Shown in pieces: positions 9,261-16,729 of a stretch of DNA of 64,000 bases. Position numbers and translations under genes: made by a program. Source of the stretch: Planctomycetia bacterium (GTDB lineage Bacteria > Planctomycetota > Phycisphaerae > UBA1845 > UTPLA1); assembly GCA_015075745.1 (NCBI GenBank), contig JABTTW010000001.1, forward strand, positions 2,790,001 to 2,854,000, given 5' to 3'. Position 1 is the first letter of the stretch; the number at the start of each line of letters is the position of its first letter. A model generated the notes under the pieces. The model was not told the DNA's origin, did not search any database, and saw only the letters and a list, made by a program, of their open reading frames with translations.

Positions 9261-11390
9261 ATGCAAGGTAAGCCCAGTCAGTCATCGACCCCGTCGCCTT
9301 CAACCGCGACCCCTCCCGCAACGCCCCAGGCTCGTCGGTACTCGCTCCGCAAGCGATTCGTCTTCGCGATGCTGGCATTCTCGATTCCGCTCGTCTTGAT
9401 CGGGGCAACGGAGCTCGTGCTTCGCCTCTGCGGCTTCGGCGGCTATCCACCGACGATCCTCGAACTCGGCCCCACGCCTGACGGTGTCGTGTGCATCACC
9501 GACAAGGCCGGCCCGGCCTCCTACTTCTTCGCCAACCGCAGCAAGCAGGGGGCGATCAATACGTTCACCTTCCTCAAGCCCAAGCCCAAGGACACCGTGC
9601 GCATCTTTCTGGCCGGCGGCTCGGCGATGAAGGGGTTCCCACAGCCGATGTGTTTCGCGCCGTCGGCATTCCTGGAGGCGATGCTAAGTAGTGTGTGGCC
9701 CGGCCGCCATGTCGAAGTCATCAATCTCGGCACGACGGCCGTCGCCAGCTTTCCCGTCCTCGGAATGGTCACGGAGGCACTGAATTACGAACCGGACCTG
9801 GTCGTCGTGTACGCGGGCAACAACGAGTTCTACGGGGCGTTCGGCGTGGCCTCGCTCCATTGGGCCGGCAGCCATCCGTTGGCGATGGTTGTAAATCGCG
9901 CGGTCCGCTCGACTGCATTGATGCAGGGGATCGACCGCCTCATCGCCGGTCCGCCCGCCGGCGCGCCGGATCGAACGCTGATGGAGGTCATGATCGGCCA
10001 GGACTACGTCGGGCCCGATGATTCACTCCGGGCCAACGCAGCGAGAAACCTCGGCAAACACGTCTCGGAAATCATCAGCCGCTGCGCCAGTCGTCGTGTC
10101 CCGACAATCGTGTGCAGCGTCGCGGCTAATGAGCGCGACCTCGCTCCATTGGGTACGGAGCGATTGGACGATCTGGCGGTCGCGGATCAGAAGCGCGTCG
10201 GCGAACTGCTCGCCGAGGCTGATCGCACCATCGTCTCTGACCCGTCGCATGCCGCCGAGCTCCTCCAGTCGGCCATCAAGTTGTATCCCGCCCATGCCAG
10301 GGCTCACTACCAGCTCGGTCGGGCATTACTGGCAAAAGGCAATACCGAGCAGGCGCGTGTTGCATTTGAAGATGCAATCGACCTCGATCCCATGCCCTGG
10401 CGGTGCATCGGAGAGTGCAATGACGCGCTGCGGCGCGCCGCCAGCGAGGGGAAGGCGATCTTCTGCGACACGCGGCAGATGTTTCGCGACCAGAGCCCCG
10501 GCGGCTGCATCGGCTGGGAACTGATGGACGATCACGTCCACCCGACGTTGCTGGGTCAGGCGGTGCTGGCCCGATCGATCGTGCAGACGATGGCCGGTCT
10601 GACCGGGCCGCTTGGCGTCTCAAAAGAGGCGTACGCGAAACTGCCGACGAACGAGGAACTCCTCAAGCGCCTCGGCGACAACATGTACGATCGCTACGCC
10701 GTCGCGCACACGCTGCGCAAGCTCATGGAGATTCCATTTTTCAAGACGACGAACCCCGGCGCATTCGAGCGTTTCGACAGGCTGGCCCGGGATTATGAAT
10801 CGCAGATGACGCCCGATGTCCTGACGGCGGCGCGGCAATGGCGGGATCCCAGGTCCCATCCCGGCATCCTGCGTCCGATCACGGCGATGGTCGGTCGGGT
10901 GATGATCCAGCGAAACGACTTCGCGGCCGCGGAGACGCTTTATGCCGCCGCGCGGAAGGCGGTGCCGGCGTATTCTTCGGCCAGTCTCGAATACGATTAT
11001 TTCATGCTAATTTGCCGCGAGCGCCTGAGGGGCCGGCTGTCGGGCGCCGACCGTGAGATCGCGAGTCGGGCAATCGAGCGCGGCAAGTTCATGATTCCTC
11101 GCGGGGCGGCAGATTCCGGCATGGTGGAGCGCTATATCGGCCGCCTTCACCAATTGCGAAGTGAGTGGGAGGCGGCGATTCCGTTTCTCCTTGCGAGTCG
11201 GCCGAAAGTGGGCGGGACGGACCTGGTCGCGGTGGATCAGGCCCTGATCATGTCGTATCGCCGCACAGGGCGAATGGACCAGGCCTACAAGCTGGTCGAA
11301 AACGGCATCCAGAACAGCGGACAGTACGCAGGCATGTACCGAATGCTGAAGGCGGAATTGGATCAGCCGATGCCTGCATCAGGACCGTGA
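9261..11390 (+). CDS. Membrane-anchored SGNH-like hydrolase with internal TPR
   Basis: 709 residues from ATG 9261; an in-frame ATG at 9207 is the alternative. One membrane helix lies near residues 32-55 (FVFAMLAFSIPLVLIGATEL), so the rest is probably periplasmic. SGNH/GDSL signatures: LAGGSAMKG near residue 115 (Ser block), YAGNNEFYG near 190 (Asn block), and DDHVHPTLLGQ near 423 (the D-x-x-H catalytic pair). Between the Asn and His blocks sit TPR-like helices (YPAHARAHYQLGRALLAKGN, about residues 330-380), nested inside the hydrolase fold. The last 270 residues are helical and may carry more TPR-like repeats. SGNH family members include esterases and O-acetyl transferases or esterases acting on polysaccharides; the substrate here is unknown. 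Confidence 0.75.
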   Translation: MQGKPSQSSTPSPSTATPPATPQARRYSLRKRFVFAMLAFSIPLVLIGATELVLRLCGFGGYPPTILELGPTPDGVVCITDKAGPASYFFANRSKQGAINTFTFLKPKPKDTVRIFLAGGSAMKGFPQPMCFAPSAFLEAMLSSVWPGRHVEVINLGTTAVASFPVLGMVTEALNYEPDLVVVYAGNNEFYGAFGVASLHWAGSHPLAMVVNRAVRSTALMQGIDRLIAGPPAGAPDRTLMEVMIGQDYVGPDDSLRANAARNLGKHVSEIISRCASRRVPTIVCSVAANERDLAPLGTERLDDLAVADQKRVGELLAEADRTIVSDPSHAAELLQSAIKLYPAHARAHYQLGRALLAKGNTEQARVAFEDAIDLDPMPWRCIGECNDALRRAASEGKAIFCDTRQMFRDQSPGGCIGWELMDDHVHPTLLGQAVLARSIVQTMAGLTGPLGVSKEAYAKLPTNEELLKRLGDNMYDRYAVAHTLRKLMEIPFFKTTNPGAFERFDRLARDYESQMTPDVLTAARQWRDPRSHPGILRPITAMVGRVMIQRNDFAAAETLYAAARKAVPAYSSASLEYDYFMLICRERLRGRLSGADREIASRAIERGKFMIPRGAADSGMVERYIGRLHQLRSEWEAAIPFLLASRPKVGGTDLVAVDQALIMSYRRTGRMDQAYKLVENGIQNSGQYAGMYRMLKAELDQPMPASGP

Positions 11391-11458
11391 GTCTTCGCAC
11401 ACCCGCCGGAGACTCGATCAGAGGCCAAATCCCCCAGTGGTGGGGGCTCTACGGCGGC

Positions 11459-11487
11459 TGGTTAATAATCGACGCAGAGGCTATAAT
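11459..11487 (+). promoter_or_regulatory. Promoter with perfect -10, upstream of the Cys-rich protein gene
   Basis: A perfect TATAAT is at 11482-11487; the -35 region (about 11459-11464) is poor. If used, it gives a leader of roughly 165 bases before the ATG at 11662. The leader holds small hairpins (GGGTT-ATTGA-AACCC near 11490; GATTC-GTGA-GAATC near 11543) but matches no riboswitch I recognise. Confidence 0.45.
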
Positions 11488-11661
11488 GGCGGGTTATTGA
11501 AACCCCGAGCACGTTTTGCGAATATAAACCTGTAACCGCCTTTGATTCGTGAGAATCGAAAGCGTGTGAGGCAACGAGCCGAATCGCGGATCGACGACGA
11601 CCGCGAGCACCAATGTCCGTCTTCCGGATTTCGATGGAAGACCAATTCAAGGAGTCAGTAG

Positions 11662-12603
11662 ATGAAGCGATTTGTCATAGTTGCAGTTGCATTGGCCGCC
11701 GTTTGTGCTTTCTCGGCTGATCTTGCCTGGGCCGGCCCCGGCTGCTGCAAGTCCAAGCAGGACAGCAAGGACACCAAGTTGTCGAGCATGACCGCCTGCT
11801 CGATGGGCGAGTTCCCGCATCTGACGATGCTGGTGGGCGACAAGGAGTTCGACTGCCCGATGGCTGCCGACAAGGCGGCTGAGGAAAAGGGCGCCAAGGT
11901 CCGCTTTGCCGTCGCCGGCGAGCAGTTCGACTGCAAGGACAAGGCGATGGCCATGCTGGCCGACGTGTCGGAGCGCTTCGTCGGTCGCTATACGACGATC
12001 GCCGCCGTGGTTGATGGCAAGACCATCTACTGCGCCGAGGACATGACCGGCTGCTGCAAGGCCAAGACGGCCAGCGCCGAAGGCTCAAGCTGCTCCAAGT
12101 CGAAGGCCGCTTTGGCCAGCGCCAAGAGCGAAGGTTCTTCGTGCAGCAAGTCGAAGGCCGTCCTGGCCAGCGACAAGAGCAAGGGTTCTTCCTGCTGCAA
12201 GTCCAAGGCAGCCCTGGCCAAGGCCGAGGGCAAGGCCTGTGCGAGCGCCTGCAAGAAGGAGTCCTTCGCCTGTGTTTCCAAGGAAGAGTTTGCCAAGGCG
12301 ATCAAGACCGATGGCGCCAAGTTCATCGTTCTCGCACGCAACTTCGACAGCTATGACGACGCCGTCAAGGCCCGCGCCGCGGCGATGGATGCCATGAAGG
12401 TCGTCAAGATGACCTACGTCGTCGAAGGCAAGGAAGTCGATTGCTCCAGCAAGGTCTGCCCGATGGCCAAGAAGGCCGGCAAGGTCGAGTACGTGATCGG
12501 CGAGACCAAGACCAACTGCGAAGTCTCGGCCCGCATCAGCATGGCCAAGGCCCAGTTCGACGCCGCCAAGAAGGCCGCCGACCAGAAGCTCGCCAAGATG
12601 TAA
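11662..12603 (+). CDS. Secreted Cys-rich protein with repeated V-x-G-x-x-x-x-C motifs
   Basis: 313 residues with a strong ribosome site (AAGGAG) before ATG 11662 and a signal peptide (MKRFVIVAVALAAVCAF..., cleavage near AWAG). The mature protein is dominated by Cys and Lys. A short motif of the form V-x-G-(4)-C recurs: LVGDKEFDCPMA, VAGEQFDCKDKA, VVDGKTIYCAED, VVEGKEVDCSSKVCPMA, VIGETKTNC. Two of these carry CPMA. The middle (residues about 140-196) is three copies of a 17-residue Ser/Cys/Lys unit. The pattern resembles metal-binding YHS/TRASH-like modules, but I cannot assign it to a family. Metal binding or redox buffering outside the cytoplasm is a guess. A clean terminator follows. Confidence 0.75.
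   Translation: MKRFVIVAVALAAVCAFSADLAWAGPGCCKSKQDSKDTKLSSMTACSMGEFPHLTMLVGDKEFDCPMAADKAAEEKGAKVRFAVAGEQFDCKDKAMAMLADVSERFVGRYTTIAAVVDGKTIYCAEDMTGCCKAKTASAEGSSCSKSKAALASAKSEGSSCSKSKAVLASDKSKGSSCCKSKAALAKAEGKACASACKKESFACVSKEEFAKAIKTDGAKFIVLARNFDSYDDAVKARAAAMDAMKVVKMTYVVEGKEVDCSSKVCPMAKKAGKVEYVIGETKTNCEVSARISMAKAQFDAAKKAADQKLAKM
12079..12231 (+). repeat. Three 51-bp tandem units inside the Cys-rich protein gene
   Basis: Units 12079-12129, 12130-12180 and 12181-12231 encode EGSSCSKSKAALASAKS, EGSSCSKSKAVLASDKS and KGSSCCKSKAALAKAEG. Synonymous differences between copies show that the repeat is not a very recent slip. Confidence 0.85.
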
Positions 12604-12638
12604 ATCCGATCCGATTCGGATTCGATCAATGAATAGAG

Positions 12639-12671
12639 GCCCGTCGGATCACTCCGGCGGGCTTCTTTCTT
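12639..12671 (+). terminator. Rho-independent terminator
   Basis: A 10-bp stem with one G-U pair (12639-12648 with 12653-12662), a 4-base loop and TTCTTTCTT. It lies 36 bases after the Cys-rich gene. Confidence 0.75.
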
Positions 12672-12814
12672 GCGCGTTGTAAAGAGTGGGGGGGTCGTCT
12701 GCAGGTCGTGCCTGTTTGGCCCGGTGTGGCGGTTCACGATAGCATGTGGCGTGTCGCGGGCGTGGCGAAACAAGAGCCTACAGCCGGCAGGGCACCTGAA
12801 TAAGTCGGGGCATC

Positions 12815-13459
12815 ATGTTCTCTGGCATTATTGATTGCATCGGAGAGGTCGTGGAGGCGGGCGCCGTCCCTGGTGGGATGCGCCTGCGGGTTCGCGCGCC
12901 GGGCTATTGGACCGGCGTCGCCTTGGGCGCGAGCATCGCCATCGACGGCGTGTGCCTGACGGCGACCACAACGTCAGGGGACATCGCGACATTCGACGTG
13001 GTGGCCGAGACGCTTCGCAGAACCACCCTCGGCACGTTGCGCGCGGGGGGCCGCGTGAATCTGCAAAAATCTCTGAAGGCCGGCGACCCGATCGACGGGC
13101 ACTTCGTGCAGGGGCACGTCGATGCAATCGCGAGGGTCGAACGCGTGGAGCAATCGCCCGCGGAGTCGATGTGGTGGTTTGCCCTCGATGCAGATGCGAT
13201 GCGCTACGTCATTCCCAAGGGGTCGATCGCCATCGACGGAATCTCACTGACCGTCGCGAATCGACGCGACGACTGCTTCAGCGTCGCACTGATTCCCACG
13301 ACGCTTGAGCGGACGACGCTCGGCGATAAGCAGGTCGGCGCACGGGTCAATATCGAAACGGACATTCTTTCTCGAACGATCGTGCATCATCTCCAGACCA
13401 TCGCAGGCGACGACCCGCAAGCGTTCGTCGAGCGCCTCAGGCGATCCGGACAGGCGTAA
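12815..13459 (+). CDS. ribE: Riboflavin synthase (alpha subunit type)
   Basis: 214 residues, the usual length. It starts MFSGIIDCIGEV, the conserved N-terminus of this enzyme. Two tandem lumazine-binding halves are visible: SIAIDGVCLTAT, then VNLQKSLKAGDPIDGHFVQGHVD in the first; SIAIDGISLTVA with VNIETDILSRTIVHHL in the second. It converts two 6,7-dimethyl-8-ribityllumazine molecules into riboflavin plus a pyrimidine product, in the cytoplasm. No FMN riboswitch is apparent in the 140 bases upstream. pdxA follows 100 bases later on the same strand, so the two vitamin genes may be co-transcribed. Confidence 0.93.
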   Translation: MFSGIIDCIGEVVEAGAVPGGMRLRVRAPGYWTGVALGASIAIDGVCLTATTTSGDIATFDVVAETLRRTTLGTLRAGGRVNLQKSLKAGDPIDGHFVQGHVDAIARVERVEQSPAESMWWFALDADAMRYVIPKGSIAIDGISLTVANRRDDCFSVALIPTTLERTTLGDKQVGARVNIETDILSRTIVHHLQTIAGDDPQAFVERLRRSGQA

Positions 13460-13559
13460 ACCGTCCGCGCGGGTCGCGGCTCAATCCTGACGATATAATG
13501 AATCGACCGTTCGCGGTGTTCCCGTTGGGAATGACGAACGGCCTCTTGCGGAGTTCTTT

Positions 13560-14633
13560 GTGGATTCGAAGGTCGACAAGGCAGGTGGCTTGCCGCGCAT
13601 CGGCATCACCATGGGTGATCCCGGCGGCATCGGCGCCGAGGTCATCGTGAAGGCCCTGGCCGACGAATCGCTGCGCAGTCGGGCACAGTTCATCATCTAC
13701 GGGATCGATGAATTGCTGTCCTACGCGGCCGACCTCGCCGAGCTGAACCCCTACTGGATACACCGCTCGCACGAAGAACCCCTCTCCAATGGGGCCAACG
13801 TCGTCACGGCCGACTTCGACGAATTCGGACTCGACACGCGACCGATGCGCAAGCCCACCGTCGAAGGCGGCAAGGCTTCGATGCGCTTTCTCGACGAGGC
13901 CATCGCGGACATCCGCGCCGGCAGGCTCGACGCCATGGTGACCGGCCCGATCAACAAGACCGCCTGGCAAATGGCGGGCTTCGAGTTCGCGGGGCATACC
14001 GACTTACTGGCCCGACGGTTTCGCGCGAAGCGCGTCTCGATGATGTTCACCGGCGGCCCCCTGCGCGTCGCACTGGCCAGCATCCACGAGGCGCTTTTCG
14101 AGCTACGCAACGGATTCACCATCGGCCTCGTCTTCCAGCCGATCGATCTGCTCCACACCGCGCTTCGGGACTGGTTCGGCGTGCCCAATCCGCGTATCGC
14201 CGTTGCCGGGTTGAATCCCCACGCCGGGGAGAACGGCCGATTCGGCGACGAAGAAATCCGCGTGATCCAGCCTGCCGTCGAGATGGCGGTCAATGCCGGC
14301 ATCAATGCCACGGGCCCTTATCCCGCGGACACTGTTTTTCTTAGAGCTGCTCAGGGCGAGTTCGACGGCGTCGTTGCCATGTACCACGATCAGGCCCTGA
14401 TTCCCGTCAAGCTGCTGGCGTTTGATCGCGCCGTCAATCTCACCCTCGGCCTGCCTATCATCCGCACCAGCGTCGATCATGGGACCGCATATGACATCGT
14501 CTCCAAGAACCGGGCCGATCCGGGCTCCATGAAGGAGGCGATTCGCCTGGCGATCGATCTTTCGGGCCGGCAGCGACCGCCGAAAAATTCGCTGGACAAT
14601 TCTTCGCCACCGACCGAGCAATACCTCAAATAG
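13560..14633 (+). CDS. pdxA: 4-hydroxythreonine-4-phosphate dehydrogenase
   Basis: 357 residues from GTG 13560, chosen because GGAG lies about 6 bases upstream and no better ATG precedes the conserved IGITMGDPGGIGAE block. Metal-binding histidines fit the family: FAGHTDLLARRF, NPHAGENG, and YHDQALIPVKLLAF. The end of the catalytic domain, RTSVDHGTAYDIV, is also typical. PdxA oxidises and decarboxylates 4-phosphohydroxy-L-threonine with NAD in the DXP-independent-of-PLP-synthase route to pyridoxine phosphate. It shares a strand with ribE and is closed by a strong hairpin at 14713. Confidence 0.95.
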   Translation: MDSKVDKAGGLPRIGITMGDPGGIGAEVIVKALADESLRSRAQFIIYGIDELLSYAADLAELNPYWIHRSHEEPLSNGANVVTADFDEFGLDTRPMRKPTVEGGKASMRFLDEAIADIRAGRLDAMVTGPINKTAWQMAGFEFAGHTDLLARRFRAKRVSMMFTGGPLRVALASIHEALFELRNGFTIGLVFQPIDLLHTALRDWFGVPNPRIAVAGLNPHAGENGRFGDEEIRVIQPAVEMAVNAGINATGPYPADTVFLRAAQGEFDGVVAMYHDQALIPVKLLAFDRAVNLTLGLPIIRTSVDHGTAYDIVSKNRADPGSMKEAIRLAIDLSGRQRPPKNSLDNSSPPTEQYLK

Positions 14634-14712
14634 TCGACCGTGTCATGGTCCCGATTCAGGCCTCTGCCGGAACGATCCAATCGAAGTTCAAACGCCTTGT
14701 CATGGAATATGA

Positions 14713-14746
14713 AAAGGCCCGCGACAAGTCAATGTCGCGGGCCTTT
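14713..14746. terminator. Bidirectional terminator between pdxA and the convergent metalloprotease gene
   Basis: A perfect 14-bp stem (14713-14726 with 14733-14746) is flanked by A-run and T-run bases, so it can end transcripts from both directions. Confidence 0.8.
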
Positions 14747-14790
14747 GTGATGGTTCACAATCTCTGACGGGACTTTGCCCGCTCAAGACG

Positions 14791-16617
14791 TTACATGCTG
14801 TTGATGAATGTCTGCACGTCCAGACCGTCGCCGAACGTGTTCAGGTTCACGTCCTCGGCGCACGGCGTCGAATTATCGACGTCGATCAGGTGGTCCACGA
14901 ACGGGCCGATGTCGGTGACCGTCACCACGCCGTCGCCGTCGAAGTCACCCGGCTTGACGATCAGGTCGTAAGAGACCGAACTCGTTCCGACGCCGCACTG
15001 ACTGAGGGCCTTCACGGTAATCGTGTAGGGCGTCGCCGACGCGATGGGGCTGGGCCATGAGACGACACCGGTATTGTTGTCGATGACCATGCCGCCCGGA
15101 GGAAGGCCGTCGAGGGTCCAGATAAACGGAGGCGTTCCGGATGCCGACGGCGCCGGTGAGGTGTAGGGAACGCTGCAAACATTGGCATCGTCGGCGATCG
15201 GATCGACGACCGGATCCTGGCAGGGCGCCGCCATCACCGAGATATTGAGGACATAGAGTTGTGACGTCGATGGGGCGTCTCCCTCGTAAACGCGGACGTA
15301 ATAGTCGCCCGCTGCGGGCAGCGTGACTCCGGAGATCGTCTCTGTGAGGCCCCCGGCCTGAGTGTTCGCCGTGGCGAGAACCGTGCTGCCGTCGGTGTCA
15401 ATCAACTCGACATTGAGATTGGCGGCCGCCAGGCTGTTGGTCGGGCATCCCGAGGGACACGACCCCGTTTGGACGCAAGAGTCGTAGCTGCTGATACCGC
15501 GTGGCGTGACCGTAACAGTCGCCTCGCGGGGGCCGGGAACACTGAAGAGATACCAGTCCTGCTCCGCGTTGGCGTCGATGCTGATCGTCGACGAAACCGT
15601 CGGACTCGTACCGCTGACCGGCGGCGGGAGTTCACCCAGCGTGATCGGCGAGCCGATGTCAACCGCCCCGATGGGGCTTGCTGCGCCGGCTGAGTTATTA
15701 CCGGCGCCGCCTTCAAAGCTGTCGCCGTAGTGGCGCTGCGCGGCGCGGATATCGTCGTGGCGAACGCCGTCAAACGCGAGGGCGAGAAACGGTTCCATCA
15801 GCTTCGTGTTGTTCACCGGGCACACGTGCAGGATGCCGAGGCCGTGGCCGTGCTCGTGCGTGATGATGTTTCGCATGAAGCGGTGCTGGTTCGCGACGCT
15901 GGACCAGCTTTCGCTGCGATCGAGGACCATGTCGCCGTTTTGGGGAAACTGGTTATATGCCAGAACGTTGTTAGCGCCGTCGATATTCTTCATGGAGATG
16001 CGAATGTCTCCACGAGCGCCCGCCGCGCCCGAGGTGCCCCATGCCGCTCCATCGTCCCAGTCCGTGCCGCCGACAGTGATGCGCGTATAGGTGACGCCGC
16101 TTACTTCGGCCCACCGGTTAAAGCTCTGTTCAAACCGGTTGATCCACGTCGCCCGGCCCCCTTGCGAGGCGAACAGCGAATCCAAACGGGCGAAAAGGTC
16201 GCTGTTGGCCGCGGGCTCGCCGATGCCGTTCGGAATAAACAAGCCGTCCGGTACGAAGCTCCAGGTCAGATTCCGATTGCTGCCCTGAGAACCCAGCCAG
16301 CGATTGGTGATCTGATAGCGGGGACCCGCGGCGTCGCCCTCCAACAGATTGTTAAGGTACTCGACAACCTCTGGAGCCGTGCCGACCGCAAAGCAGGCCT
16401 GCGTATATTCCCGATTCGGGTCCGGCAATCCCCAGGTTTCATGGTAAAACTCGATACCAACTCCCGGCACGGCAATGCCGTCTTCTACGGACGTTTCCTC
16501 CAATACGGCCGACATGTCGCCCCGGCCGGGAGATTGAGCGACGGCCGATTGAACCGCCATCATCGCAATCGTCGCGGCGCAAAACAGGTTTCTCAACGCG
16601 GTTGGTTTTCGTTGCAT
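14791..16617 (-). CDS. Secreted zinc metalloprotease (matrixin-like) with PPC, Ig-like and dockerin-like parts
   Basis: 608 residues with a signal peptide ending near SAVAQ. The active-site helix THEHGHGLGILH near residue 250 matches HExxHxxGxxH, the metzincin/matrixin zinc motif. Downstream in order: a pre-peptidase C-terminal-like domain (SIDANAEQDWYLFSVPGP, about 340-460), a putative Ig-like/cadherin-like domain (PPFIWTLDGLPPG...), and a dockerin-like end (GDFDGDGVVTVTDIGPF; FGDGLDVQTF). An extracellular endopeptidase is the likely role. It is the downstream partner of another secreted protease gene, 112 bases away on the same strand; a ribosome site AAAGGGA precedes the ATG. Confidence 0.85.
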   Translation of the reverse strand: MQRKPTALRNLFCAATIAMMAVQSAVAQSPGRGDMSAVLEETSVEDGIAVPGVGIEFYHETWGLPDPNREYTQACFAVGTAPEVVEYLNNLLEGDAAGPRYQITNRWLGSQGSNRNLTWSFVPDGLFIPNGIGEPAANSDLFARLDSLFASQGGRATWINRFEQSFNRWAEVSGVTYTRITVGGTDWDDGAAWGTSGAAGARGDIRISMKNIDGANNVLAYNQFPQNGDMVLDRSESWSSVANQHRFMRNIITHEHGHGLGILHVCPVNNTKLMEPFLALAFDGVRHDDIRAAQRHYGDSFEGGAGNNSAGAASPIGAVDIGSPITLGELPPPVSGTSPTVSSTISIDANAEQDWYLFSVPGPREATVTVTPRGISSYDSCVQTGSCPSGCPTNSLAAANLNVELIDTDGSTVLATANTQAGGLTETISGVTLPAAGDYYVRVYEGDAPSTSQLYVLNISVMAAPCQDPVVDPIADDANVCSVPYTSPAPSASGTPPFIWTLDGLPPGGMVIDNNTGVVSWPSPIASATPYTITVKALSQCGVGTSSVSYDLIVKPGDFDGDGVVTVTDIGPFVDHLIDVDNSTPCAEDVNLNTFGDGLDVQTFINSM

Positions 16618-16729
16618 CAGTCGATTCCCTTTCTCAACGGTGTACTTGCGTCAGCGGCCTCGGAGTCCACGCAGAGATTCCGGAACGCATCGCCGTCAAT
16701 CCACACAAAGCAAAACATCAATTCGGATG

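Noticed and set aside
11488..11661. Riboswitch in the leader of the Cys-rich gene
   Set aside because: Only small hairpins are visible; no known aptamer core could be recognised.
12672..12814. FMN riboswitch before riboflavin synthase
   Set aside because: The gap is about 140 bases and lacks the conserved RFN-element blocks.
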